Assembly: GCA_020439995.1 (NCBI GenBank)
Contig: JAGROY010000211.1
Coordinates: forward strand, 1 to 53,397
Length of the DNA: 53,397 bases
Origin: Verrucomicrobiia bacterium
Lineage (GTDB): Bacteria > Verrucomicrobiota > Verrucomicrobiia > Verrucomicrobiales > DEV007
Direction of reading: 5' to 3'
In this document: one piece after another, positions 27,793 to 35,992 of the stretch
How positions within the stretch are numbered: the stretch's first letter is position 1
How the letters are laid out: every line of letters begins with the position of its first letter
Notes under the pieces: generated by a model
Told to the model about the DNA's origin: nothing
The model's input: only the letters and a program-made list of their open reading frames with translations
The model's database searches: none
Program-made: the position numbers and the translations under genes

Positions 27793-28329
27793 ATGATTCG
27801 CTACCTCCTTGGGCTTTCCCTGCCTCTTTACATTGCAGATCAGATCACCAAGTGGCTGATAGTGCTTAATTTCCCTCTGCCAACGGAAGGATTTCGCAGC
27901 ATCACAGTCATCGAGGGTTTCTTCGAGATTGTTCGGGTACATAATAAGGGAATTGCGTTCGGAAAGTTCAACAGCGGCGAGTACGCCAATCCGATCTTCG
28001 CCTGTGTTGCGGGCACGGCTCTAGTGCTGATCCTTTACTTCTGGAAGAAAATGGACGCCTTCCCTACCAAGGTAGGCAAGGTGGCCGCCAGTCTTATTGT
28101 GGCCGGAATTCTTGGAAACGTGACCGATCGCCTGGTGCACGGATATGTCGTAGATTTCCTTCAATTCGATTTGAAGTTCATGATGTGGCCGTCGTTCAAC
28201 GTGGCCGACGCATGCATCTGTGTTGCTGCGGGACTGATGTTTGTTTCCGTTTTTCAACAATCTTCAGACGCAGCCGACAGCGCAACCGGGAAGGAAACAA
28301 CCGAATCGCCCGCGAAAGATTCCGACTGA
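27793..28329 (+). CDS. lspA: Lipoprotein signal peptidase (signal peptidase II)
   Basis: This 178-residue inner-membrane aspartyl protease removes signal peptides from diacylglyceryl-prolipoproteins. Four spans are visible. The conserved boxes are ADQITKWL (15-22), VHNKGIAFGKF (49-59), GNVTDRLVHG with catalytic Asp112, and FNVADA with catalytic Asp139. The hydrophilic tail of about 25 residues (SSDAADSATGKETTESPAKD) is longer than usual. The gene is divergent from the ribosomal cluster and lies 92 bases before the CotH gene. Confidence 0.94.
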   Translation: MIRYLLGLSLPLYIADQITKWLIVLNFPLPTEGFRSITVIEGFFEIVRVHNKGIAFGKFNSGEYANPIFACVAGTALVLILYFWKKMDAFPTKVGKVAASLIVAGILGNVTDRLVHGYVVDFLQFDLKFMMWPSFNVADACICVAAGLMFVSVFQQSSDAADSATGKETTESPAKDSD

Positions 28330-28421
28330 GCGCGAAGGATCATTTCGCCAGATTCCCAAAGCTTCATTATTGCTTCACAAGGAGGATTGTATCGGACTGC
28401 CATAGTCGATAACCTCTCTTG

Positions 28422-31400
28422 ATGACCTCCCCCCCGCCAATCACCGGTAGAACTCCCCTCTTCGCCCCTTGGATAATCGCATTCGCAATGATCACTACGG
28501 CAGGCGCGGGCGAGAGCGGACTTTGCATTTCCGAATTCATGGCCCGAAATCTGGGCACCGCAGTTCCGGGCGCAGGCGCTGAATCTTTCGAAGATTGGAT
28601 CGAAATCCACAATGCAGGGCCGGTGGCCGTGAACCTGGATGGATGGCACCTCACGGATGATCCCAGCATTCCTTTCAAATGGAGCTTTCCAGAAATCGAA
28701 ATCCCGGCCGATGGGTACCTGATCGTGTTTGCTTCTGGCGAAGGCCTGACCCGGCCCAGCACGGACCTTCACACCAATTTCCAGCTCAGTTCGTCCGGCG
28801 ATTACCTCGCCCTTACAGACCCACTATTGAATACCGTTTCCGCGTTCCCCGAATCTGGAGGAACGTTTCCTGAGCAATTTGCAGACGTCTCATACGCCAT
28901 GGTGAACACCCTGCCGCGGCATCTCAAGAAGCCCACCCCAGGCGCAGCCAATGATCCTGAAGAATTTGTTTGGGTGAAGGACACACAGTTCAGCGTCCGA
29001 CGCGGCATTTTCACAGAGCCGTTCTCAGTTGAAATCTCGACCGATACCGAAGGTGCCGAAATTCGCTACACTCTCGACAGCTCCCTCCCCGCTGAAACGA
29101 CAGGCGAGATTTACACAGGCCCGATCAGGATTGACACCACTACCATCCTTAAAGCCCAGGCATTCAAACCTGGCTTCACCCCTACTAACATTGACACTCA
29201 AACGTATATTTTCCCAGCGAAAGTTGCCCAGCAGACAGCCCCAGATGGCTACCCCACGCGCTGGGGCAGCGAACCCAATGCAGACTACGATGTCGATCCC
29301 GATGTCGCTCAGTCGGACGACTATCGGGATCGCTTTTTACAGGGTCTGCGCGCCCTGCCGGTAGTGTCCATTTCGATGCCGGTCGACGATCTCTTTGGAA
29401 CAGCTGGCATCTACTCGCGAACGACCACCGACTTGGAGAAGGCAGGGGCGGCTGAGTATTTCAGACCCGACACCAGCCAGGATGGAGTGAATACGGAAGC
29501 TGGATTCTCCGTCGAATGCGGAGTGAAAATCCAGGGCGGCGCCTCACGGAATCCTAACAGTTCGATCAAGCATTCGATGAGCCTGCGCTTTCGCGAACAG
29601 TACGGAACAGACGAGGTGGACTACCCACTTTTCGACGCAGAGGAGGCCGTCACCAGATTCAACAGTATCCACCTGCGAGCGATGTACAACAATTCGTGGA
29701 TTCACAGTAACGACGCCCAGCGCAATCGTGCCACGATGATTCGCGACCAGTGGATGCGCGACACTTTGATCGAAATGGGTAATCCCGATGCCGGGCACGG
29801 TCACTACTGCCACCTCTATCTCAATGGAATTTACTGGGGCGTCTACAATCTTCACGAGCGCCTCGATAATGCGAACTACGCAAACTACTTTGACATCGCC
29901 GACGACTCCACACTGGACAATGTGACACCGCCCGAGAGGCCGGCCTCATTTAATGATCTGCGATCTGCGGTACGTGACCGTGACTGGCCGGAAATTGTCA
30001 AACGCATGGATATCGACAACTACATCGATTACTACATCACTCAACATTTTGGCCACAATGACGACCTCAAGACAGATGGTAACTGGAGAGCTGCCGGTGG
30101 CGGCTCCAGCAACAGCCTGTGGCGGTTTTATGTCTGGGACTCTGAACGAGTTCTTGAGAACGTAAGAGCCACCGGCACCTTGGCCGCTACCTCGCAAGAT
30201 GGACCTGAATTCATTTCGTTTCTGGACGACATCCCGGAGTTCCAGATTCGATTCGGCGATCGCCTGCAGAAGCACTTCACCCCCGGGGCAGCGTTGACTC
30301 CAGAGGCATCACTGTCACGATGGAATCGTTACGCGGAAATGCTGGATATTGCGATCATTTGCGAATCCGCACGCTGGGGCGACGACCGCCGCACCCGCCC
30401 GTATACTCGCGACGCGGAGTGGATCACTGAAGTGAACAAGATCCGGGAAGATTTCTTCTCCACCGAAGAGCCTAACAGAACATCCTACTACCGCGACAAA
30501 TGGGAGAAGGAACAATGGCCATCCAGTGACTCTGCAAAATATGTAGCGGGGCCGGAGTTTCTAATCGACGGAAACCCAACATCCGGCGGAGCGCTTGGCG
30601 CAGCTGAAATGATCAGCTTCGACACCTCGACCGGCAGCGTTTACTACACACTGGACGGCAGTGATCCCCGCGTTCCCGCCACGGTCAGTGAGCCGGAAAT
30701 CCTGCTGCCGGAGCGCGTTCCGGCCACCGCCTTCATTCCGCTCGACGACAGCTTTGCCAATCGCTGGCACTTGGCTGATTTCGACGATTCCGCGTGGTTG
30801 AGCGGCCTGACCGGAGTGGGCTTTGACTACCCGGATCTCACTGGAATCGATGCCTCAGGCATGCAGGCTGTGAATGCGTCGATTTTCGTGCGAGTACCCT
30901 TCACCATTGCAGATCAAGCAGCACTGGAAGCGATCGGATCACTGACGCTGAACATGAAATATGAAGACGGTTTTGTCGCTTTCATCAATGGAGTTCAAAT
31001 CGCTTCCGCGAACGCACCAGCGACACTGTCCTGGGATTCCAGCGCGACTGCGAGCCACCCGGACAGCCAGGCAGTTCTGTTCGAGGAATTCGATGCAACC
31101 GCTGGTGTGGCAGCCCTCAATGTAGGCACGAACATTCTCGCGATCCAGCTGATGAACAGCAGCAAATCAGGCAGTGATGCCCTGGCTATGCCACAGCTCA
31201 CGTTTGAATCCGCGTCCGCTGCCGGACTTTCACCAACAGCTATCCTCTACACCGAGCCTCTGGCACTTTCGACCTCCGCCACCGTCAACGCCCGCAAGTT
31301 CGCTGCAAGCGGATGGAGCGCATTACAAACGGGTCAGTTCATCGTCGAACCCCTTCCCGGACCGGGAGACGTGACCATCAGTGAATTTGACTACCACCCA

Positions 31401-32240
31401 GCTGCCCCCACTGAGACCGAGTTCCTTGCAGGCCTTTCTCTAGCATCACCACAAACGTTCGATGAAGATGACTTCGAATTCATCGAACTGGAGAACACCA
31501 GCAGTCACCCAATCAACCTCGCTGGCCTCAAGTTTTCGAGAGGCATCACCCTGGAGATAGATCCATACGTCCTGCCAGCCGGGCAGCGCGCAGTGATCGT
31601 GCGGAACATCGATGCATTCGTTGCACGCTACGGAACCGCCCCTCTGATCGCCGGTCTTTATGATGGCAATCTCGCCAACAGCGGAGAAACGGTCGTACTG
31701 GAATCGTCCACTGGAAGCCCATTGGTCACCATTGACTACGACGACAAAGACCCCTGGCCCAGCGCAGCCGACGGCAACGGCTCAAGCCTCACTTTGGCCG
31801 CCGGAGCAGATCCATCCCTCCCCTCCAGTTGGTCAGCAACAGCACCCACACCAGCGAACAACAGTGAAGGTGGTGAGGGTTACGCCACCTGGGCAGCACT
31901 GCATTTTGGAGCAAATGCTGATACGCTGGGGCTGCCCGATGCCGATCCTGATGACGACACTGCCGTCAATCTCGTAGAATACGCACTGGGCATGACGCCG
32001 ACCGTCGCAGAGCCCTCTGGCTTGCCAAGCGTTTCTACCGGAGCAGGCCCCATAGGAGTCATGACCTACCGGCCCAATCCAGACGCGAACGACCTGACAT
32101 TGATTCCAGAAGCCTCGACTGACCTGACATCGTGGACAACCGTCTCCGCAGTCTCCACAGGCAACGACACCGTGACGGCGACCGTTTCCGCGACCGACGG
32201 GCAACCGGTTTACCTAAGGCTTCGCGTCAGCAAGCCGTAG
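28422..32240 (+). CDS. Secreted CotH-kinase-like protein with lamin-tail and chitobiase-like domains
   Basis: This 1272-residue exported protein has several parts. They are, in order: a signal region (LFAPWIIAFAMITTAGAGE), a lamin-tail domain (about 30-130, FEDWIEIHNAGPVAVNLDGWHLTDD as a pattern), and a chitobiase-like beta domain (about 190-265, GAEIRYTLDSSLP). Next is a CotH-like kinase region (about 305-640) with VECGVKIQGGASR, HLRAMYNNSW, GVYNLHERLDN and WRFYVWDSE. A second chitobiase-like domain (STGSVYYTLDGSDPR), a beta-sandwich and a second lamin-tail domain (about 985-1110) follow, and last a module with AVNLVEYALGM. CotH kinases phosphorylate proteins, but activity here is unproven. 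ATG 28422 follows a TTG. Relatives are common in Verrucomicrobiota as secreted multi-domain proteins. Confidence 0.87.
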   Translation: MTSPPPITGRTPLFAPWIIAFAMITTAGAGESGLCISEFMARNLGTAVPGAGAESFEDWIEIHNAGPVAVNLDGWHLTDDPSIPFKWSFPEIEIPADGYLIVFASGEGLTRPSTDLHTNFQLSSSGDYLALTDPLLNTVSAFPESGGTFPEQFADVSYAMVNTLPRHLKKPTPGAANDPEEFVWVKDTQFSVRRGIFTEPFSVEISTDTEGAEIRYTLDSSLPAETTGEIYTGPIRIDTTTILKAQAFKPGFTPTNIDTQTYIFPAKVAQQTAPDGYPTRWGSEPNADYDVDPDVAQSDDYRDRFLQGLRALPVVSISMPVDDLFGTAGIYSRTTTDLEKAGAAEYFRPDTSQDGVNTEAGFSVECGVKIQGGASRNPNSSIKHSMSLRFREQYGTDEVDYPLFDAEEAVTRFNSIHLRAMYNNSWIHSNDAQRNRATMIRDQWMRDTLIEMGNPDAGHGHYCHLYLNGIYWGVYNLHERLDNANYANYFDIADDSTLDNVTPPERPASFNDLRSAVRDRDWPEIVKRMDIDNYIDYYITQHFGHNDDLKTDGNWRAAGGGSSNSLWRFYVWDSERVLENVRATGTLAATSQDGPEFISFLDDIPEFQIRFGDRLQKHFTPGAALTPEASLSRWNRYAEMLDIAIICESARWGDDRRTRPYTRDAEWITEVNKIREDFFSTEEPNRTSYYRDKWEKEQWPSSDSAKYVAGPEFLIDGNPTSGGALGAAEMISFDTSTGSVYYTLDGSDPRVPATVSEPEILLPERVPATAFIPLDDSFANRWHLADFDDSAWLSGLTGVGFDYPDLTGIDASGMQAVNASIFVRVPFTIADQAALEAIGSLTLNMKYEDGFVAFINGVQIASANAPATLSWDSSATASHPDSQAVLFEEFDATAGVAALNVGTNILAIQLMNSSKSGSDALAMPQLTFESASAAGLSPTAILYTEPLALSTSATVNARKFAASGWSALQTGQFIVEPLPGPGDVTISEFDYHPAAPTETEFLAGLSLASPQTFDEDDFEFIELENTSSHPINLAGLKFSRGITLEIDPYVLPAGQRAVIVRNIDAFVARYGTAPLIAGLYDGNLANSGETVVLESSTGSPLVTIDYDDKDPWPSAADGNGSSLTLAAGADPSLPSSWSATAPTPANNSEGGEGYATWAALHFGANADTLGLPDADPDDDTAVNLVEYALGMTPTVAEPSGLPSVSTGAGPIGVMTYRPNPDANDLTLIPEASTDLTSWTTVSAVSTGNDTVTATVSATDGQPVYLRLRVSKP

Positions 32241-32316
32241 GCAGTAACTGGGGAGTTCAACACAGCGGATACCAACGGCCGAGGTTAAGTTGTGTCAGGC
32301 AAAAATGAGATCCGCG

Positions 32317-33696
32317 CTAAGTCAGCTGCCGGATTGGCTGGTATTGGGTCACGATTTGGGAGATGTCCCGCTGCAGGTCGGTCATCAGGCGGACTTCGCC
32401 GACATTGAAAAGGGTGTGCATGATTGTTCCGATCAGGTTCTGCATGGTTACGGGATCGGATTCGGGCTCGCCAGCATCGCGGGTGGAGGAGCCTATGACC
32501 TGCCCCATTTGCAGCCCGCCTCCGGACATCATGAGCGGCGCCAGTTTTCCCCAGTGGTCACGACCGCCCTTGGCGTTGATCCTTGGGCTCCGCCCCATTT
32601 CGCCGCAACAGACGAGCAGGATTTTGTCCTGAAGGCCGCGCTCATGAACGTCCTGAATAAAAGTGGAAACCGCATGATCAAAGGGAGCGCCTACGTATTG
32701 CATCCCTTCGGTCATGGTCGCATTGTTCACATCAGCGTGCATGTCCCAGACGAAATTCGTCGTCACGGTGACGAAGCGACTGCCTCGTTCGCACAGCCGA
32801 CGCGCCATGAGCATGAGTTTGCCCAGCGATTGACCGTGATCGCGGTAGTTGTTGTGGTTGGCCCACACTTTGCGAATGGAACCGGGAGAAACCAGCGGCC
32901 CGGTATCATACCTTGCGATCGTGCGCGGGTCTTCCTTTGATAAATCGAATGCGTCGGCGATGCCGCCAGTCAGAGTATCAAATGCCTGCTGATGAAACTG
33001 CGAAAGTCCACCGCCATTGGTGACATCCATCGAGCGCTTTAGATCGTCGAGCTGTCCCAGCAATGCCCGACGGTCATCGAGTCGGCGGCGATCCATCCGA
33101 AGTTCCATGTCCTGTTGAAGCGAGCCACCGGCCCCAGGTTCGAACGGCGCAAACGCCGCACCCAGTCCACCTGTGGAATTGAAGCTCCCAAAGTCTGTGG
33201 GCAATGCCTGAGCGGTGGGATCGACGGCACGGGGATACAGTCCAACGTTTGTAGGCATCCCCGTTTGCCTTTGCGTTGCTCCTGCAACCTTCGAGTAAAT
33301 GGATCCGATGTTCGCCTTGAGTGAATCACGTCCGACGATCGGTTTGATGTCGTGATTCCCATCGCCAGTGACGAAAGAACGAATAACCGCCATGCGATGT
33401 GCCTCCCGGGCAAGCTTGGCGAACGTTCCACCAAAGGTGATTCCGGGCAGTGTCGTTTTCACTTCACCTGTGGCACTGCGCACCTCCATCGGCGCGTCCA
33501 TCTTGGGATCAAATGTCTCGGTCTGTGCCGGCCCGCCGTGCATGAATACGAACACCACCGATTTGTCCTTGAAGGGATTTCCGACAGCCTTCGCTTGCAA
33601 TAACCCAGGCAAGGACCAGCCCCCCAGGCCCATTGAACCTACCTTGAGGAAACTCCGGCGATTGAAGCCGCCGTGCTTGTCAGTAAAGGTGAACAT
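32317..33696 (-). CDS. Tat-exported DUF1501 protein (second copy)
   Basis: The protein has 459 residues from ATG 33696, which gives a Tat signal at once (NRRSFLKVGSMGLGGWSLPG). DUF1501 landmarks are VFVFMHGGPAQTETFDPKMD, RSFVTGDGNHDIKP, TVTTNFVWDMHADVNN, LLVCCGEMGRSPRIN and DHWGKLAPLMMSGGG. These match the more typical DUF1501 subgroup ('GEFGRTP...GRDHW'), unlike the first copy. Here too no DUF1549/DUF1553 partner is adjacent. The longer in-frame start at 33786 is rejected because it puts 30 unrelated residues before the Tat motif. It converges with the CotH gene and follows the hybrid-kinase gene. Confidence 0.87.
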   Translation of the reverse strand: MFTFTDKHGGFNRRSFLKVGSMGLGGWSLPGLLQAKAVGNPFKDKSVVFVFMHGGPAQTETFDPKMDAPMEVRSATGEVKTTLPGITFGGTFAKLAREAHRMAVIRSFVTGDGNHDIKPIVGRDSLKANIGSIYSKVAGATQRQTGMPTNVGLYPRAVDPTAQALPTDFGSFNSTGGLGAAFAPFEPGAGGSLQQDMELRMDRRRLDDRRALLGQLDDLKRSMDVTNGGGLSQFHQQAFDTLTGGIADAFDLSKEDPRTIARYDTGPLVSPGSIRKVWANHNNYRDHGQSLGKLMLMARRLCERGSRFVTVTTNFVWDMHADVNNATMTEGMQYVGAPFDHAVSTFIQDVHERGLQDKILLVCCGEMGRSPRINAKGGRDHWGKLAPLMMSGGGLQMGQVIGSSTRDAGEPESDPVTMQNLIGTIMHTLFNVGEVRLMTDLQRDISQIVTQYQPIRQLT

Positions 33697-33748
33697 GTCG
33701 CTAAGCCTACAATTGCGGCCTGGCGCTGTCCAGCTCTTGCGGGCCGTT

Positions 33749-35992
33749 TCAATTAGACAGCGCCACACACTGCCCTGCATCATCAAGGTGTTCGCTGAGA
33801 ACCTCGATCAGTGCCTGCTTGTCAATAGGCTTGGATACATATCCATCCATGCCGACCGTCAGACATTTTCCGCGATCTCCCGAAGTGGCGTGAGCTGTCA
33901 CAGCTATGACGGGTAATCTTGCGCCACTTCGCGACAGACCGCCCCTCATCAGCTCATGTTCCCGGATAGCAACGGTGGCATCCACCCCATTCATCTCCGG
34001 CATTTGCCAGTCCATAAGCACCAGGTCAAATGTCCCCGTTGTCGCGTATTCGACTGCCGAGCGACCGTCTTCGACCAGGGTGCAATCGAAGCCCATGCTT
34101 TTCAGGTAGGCACTGATGACTAGCCTGTTCATTTCGTTGTCCTCGGCAATAAGAATACGACGCCTGTTGCCTTTGATCGTCCTTTGCTGTCGTGGATGGC
34201 TATTCGATGCCACTTCTGTAACAGGGATTTCAGGATCACCGGGGCTGATGCGTTTGAGAGCGCTTTTCACGGCACTGAGCAACTTCCCATAGCGGACAGG
34301 CTTGGCGACACATTCCGACACTCCCCACTCATCACAGAAGCTTCGACTGATGTTCTGACTAATGGCGGCCAGAACGATAACGGGCAGTCCACTCAGCTCA
34401 GGACGCGCCCTGACACTGCGTACGAATTTGAGTCCATCCGTTTCGACCATCTGCATATCGCTGACGAGGAGATCGTATGGTCGGCCAGATGTTAGTGCGG
34501 CTTGGAGCTCTCCCACTGCCTGCAATGGATTGGCGCAAAGATCGCATGCGATTCCCCAACGAGTGAGGATCGACCGGACGGTTTCCAGGCTCGCCCCCTT
34601 CTCATCCACGATCATGGCCCGCAATCCTTCGATTCCGGCGGGCAAAGTGATGCTGGGCTCTGGCGCGGAGGATCGCCCGAGCCGTGCGGTAAACCAGAAG
34701 TTGGAGCCCTTCCCGATTTCACTCTCGAATCCGATTTCCCCATTGAACAGTTGGACAAGCCGCCTGGACAATGCCAAGCCCAGGCCAGTGCCGCCAAACT
34801 TCCTCGTCATCGAGGCATCCACCTGAGTAAATACCTGAAACAGACTGTCTTTCCGGTTATCGGGAATACCAATCCCGGTGTCGTGCACCTCGAACCGAAT
34901 AAGGGTCTCCGTGTCGCTGGATCGCTCAGCACTAACACTCAGCAAAACCCTGCCGTGTTCGGTGAACTTCACGGCATTGCTCAGCAGATTCAGAATCACT
35001 TGCCGCAGACGGTTGGCATCCGCAAGTACCATCGAGGGAAGGTCCTCGGCGAGTTCACAGCAGATCTCCACACCCTTCGCTTCGGCCCGAGGAGAAAGAA
35101 TCTCTGCCATATCCTCGACCAGGCTGTGTAGGTTAAAGTCAACAGGGTCCAGTTCCAGTTTTCCTGCTTCGATCTTGGAGAAGTCGAGAATATCGTCGAC
35201 CAGACTGAGCAGGCAATCGACCGACGCTTTTGTTCCACTGACGAATCGCTTCTGTTGCTCATCAAGCGATGTGCCACTGAGCAACTCAGTCATGCCCACC
35301 ACTCCATTGAGCGGAGTGCGGATTTCATGGCTCATGTTAGCCAGGAATTCCGATTTAGCAGTGGCCGCGCATTCCGCTGCCTTCTGCGCCTCCCGTGCCT
35401 CAGACAATGCCGCAGATCTATCGGCCACGGCTGCCTCTAAGTCGAGGATTTGGCGCAAATACGCCTGTCTGAGCCGTGACTTCTCGGAGAGGGTCATTGC
35501 CAGTTGACGCACCTCGATGCCCTCGAATGGCTTCTTAAGGATCTGGTATCGATCCGTGTGTCCCAAGCGGTCAGCAATGTCCTTCCAAGAGTAATCTGAA
35601 TGGGCAGAGCAAACCACGATTTCAAGGTTCGGATTCACTTTCCAAAGGTTCTCAATAGTCTCGATGCCATCCCAACCGGGGGGCATTCTTATGTCGACAA
35701 ATGCCATTCTGAAGGGATTGCCCGTTTCTTCCGCGTGCTTGACGATCGCCAGCGCCTCCTTCCCCTGATAGGCCGAGATGAGCTCAAATTCGTTGCCCGG
35801 AAATTCTGCTGAGTCGGCCGTATCAGAACTTACATCTCCAAACAGCTCTCTCTCTTCTGCCGCCAGGGAATCAGGTATCGCAGGAGCGAGGAATAAGCGA
35901 AAATCCTCATGAATGGACGGGGAATCATCGACCAGTAGAATTCGATGCTTTGGAGAAATATCGATGTAACTCATACAACTAAGCTTGTTCAT
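33749..35992 (-). CDS. Cytosolic hybrid histidine kinase: receiver-HisKA-HATPase-receiver-receiver
   Basis: The protein has 747 residues. Receiver 1 (about 16-165) has the acidic pair Asp22-Asp23, phospho-site Asp100 (AFVDIRMPPG) and a long insert at 40-68. A coiled linker leads to the HisKA box FLANMSHEIRTPLNG with His222. The HATPase has N, G1 and G2 boxes (ILNLLSNAVKFTEHG, VHDTGIGIP, GGTGLGLALSRRLV). Receiver 2 (about 470-590) is divergent (IVDEKGASLE, LLVSDMQMVETDG), and receiver 3 (about 618-740) is canonical (IAEDNEMNR, VLMDWQMPEMNG, TAHAT, SKP). There are no membrane spans. Its ATG overlaps the stop of the upstream kinase by 4 bases (ATGA), so the two act together. Receiver 1 may accept phosphate from the membrane kinase. 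Confidence 0.92.
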   Translation of the reverse strand: MNKLSCMSYIDISPKHRILLVDDSPSIHEDFRLFLAPAIPDSLAAEERELFGDVSSDTADSAEFPGNEFELISAYQGKEALAIVKHAEETGNPFRMAFVDIRMPPGWDGIETIENLWKVNPNLEIVVCSAHSDYSWKDIADRLGHTDRYQILKKPFEGIEVRQLAMTLSEKSRLRQAYLRQILDLEAAVADRSAALSEAREAQKAAECAATAKSEFLANMSHEIRTPLNGVVGMTELLSGTSLDEQQKRFVSGTKASVDCLLSLVDDILDFSKIEAGKLELDPVDFNLHSLVEDMAEILSPRAEAKGVEICCELAEDLPSMVLADANRLRQVILNLLSNAVKFTEHGRVLLSVSAERSSDTETLIRFEVHDTGIGIPDNRKDSLFQVFTQVDASMTRKFGGTGLGLALSRRLVQLFNGEIGFESEIGKGSNFWFTARLGRSSAPEPSITLPAGIEGLRAMIVDEKGASLETVRSILTRWGIACDLCANPLQAVGELQAALTSGRPYDLLVSDMQMVETDGLKFVRSVRARPELSGLPVIVLAAISQNISRSFCDEWGVSECVAKPVRYGKLLSAVKSALKRISPGDPEIPVTEVASNSHPRQQRTIKGNRRRILIAEDNEMNRLVISAYLKSMGFDCTLVEDGRSAVEYATTGTFDLVLMDWQMPEMNGVDATVAIREHELMRGGLSRSGARLPVIAVTAHATSGDRGKCLTVGMDGYVSKPIDKQALIEVLSEHLDDAGQCVALSN

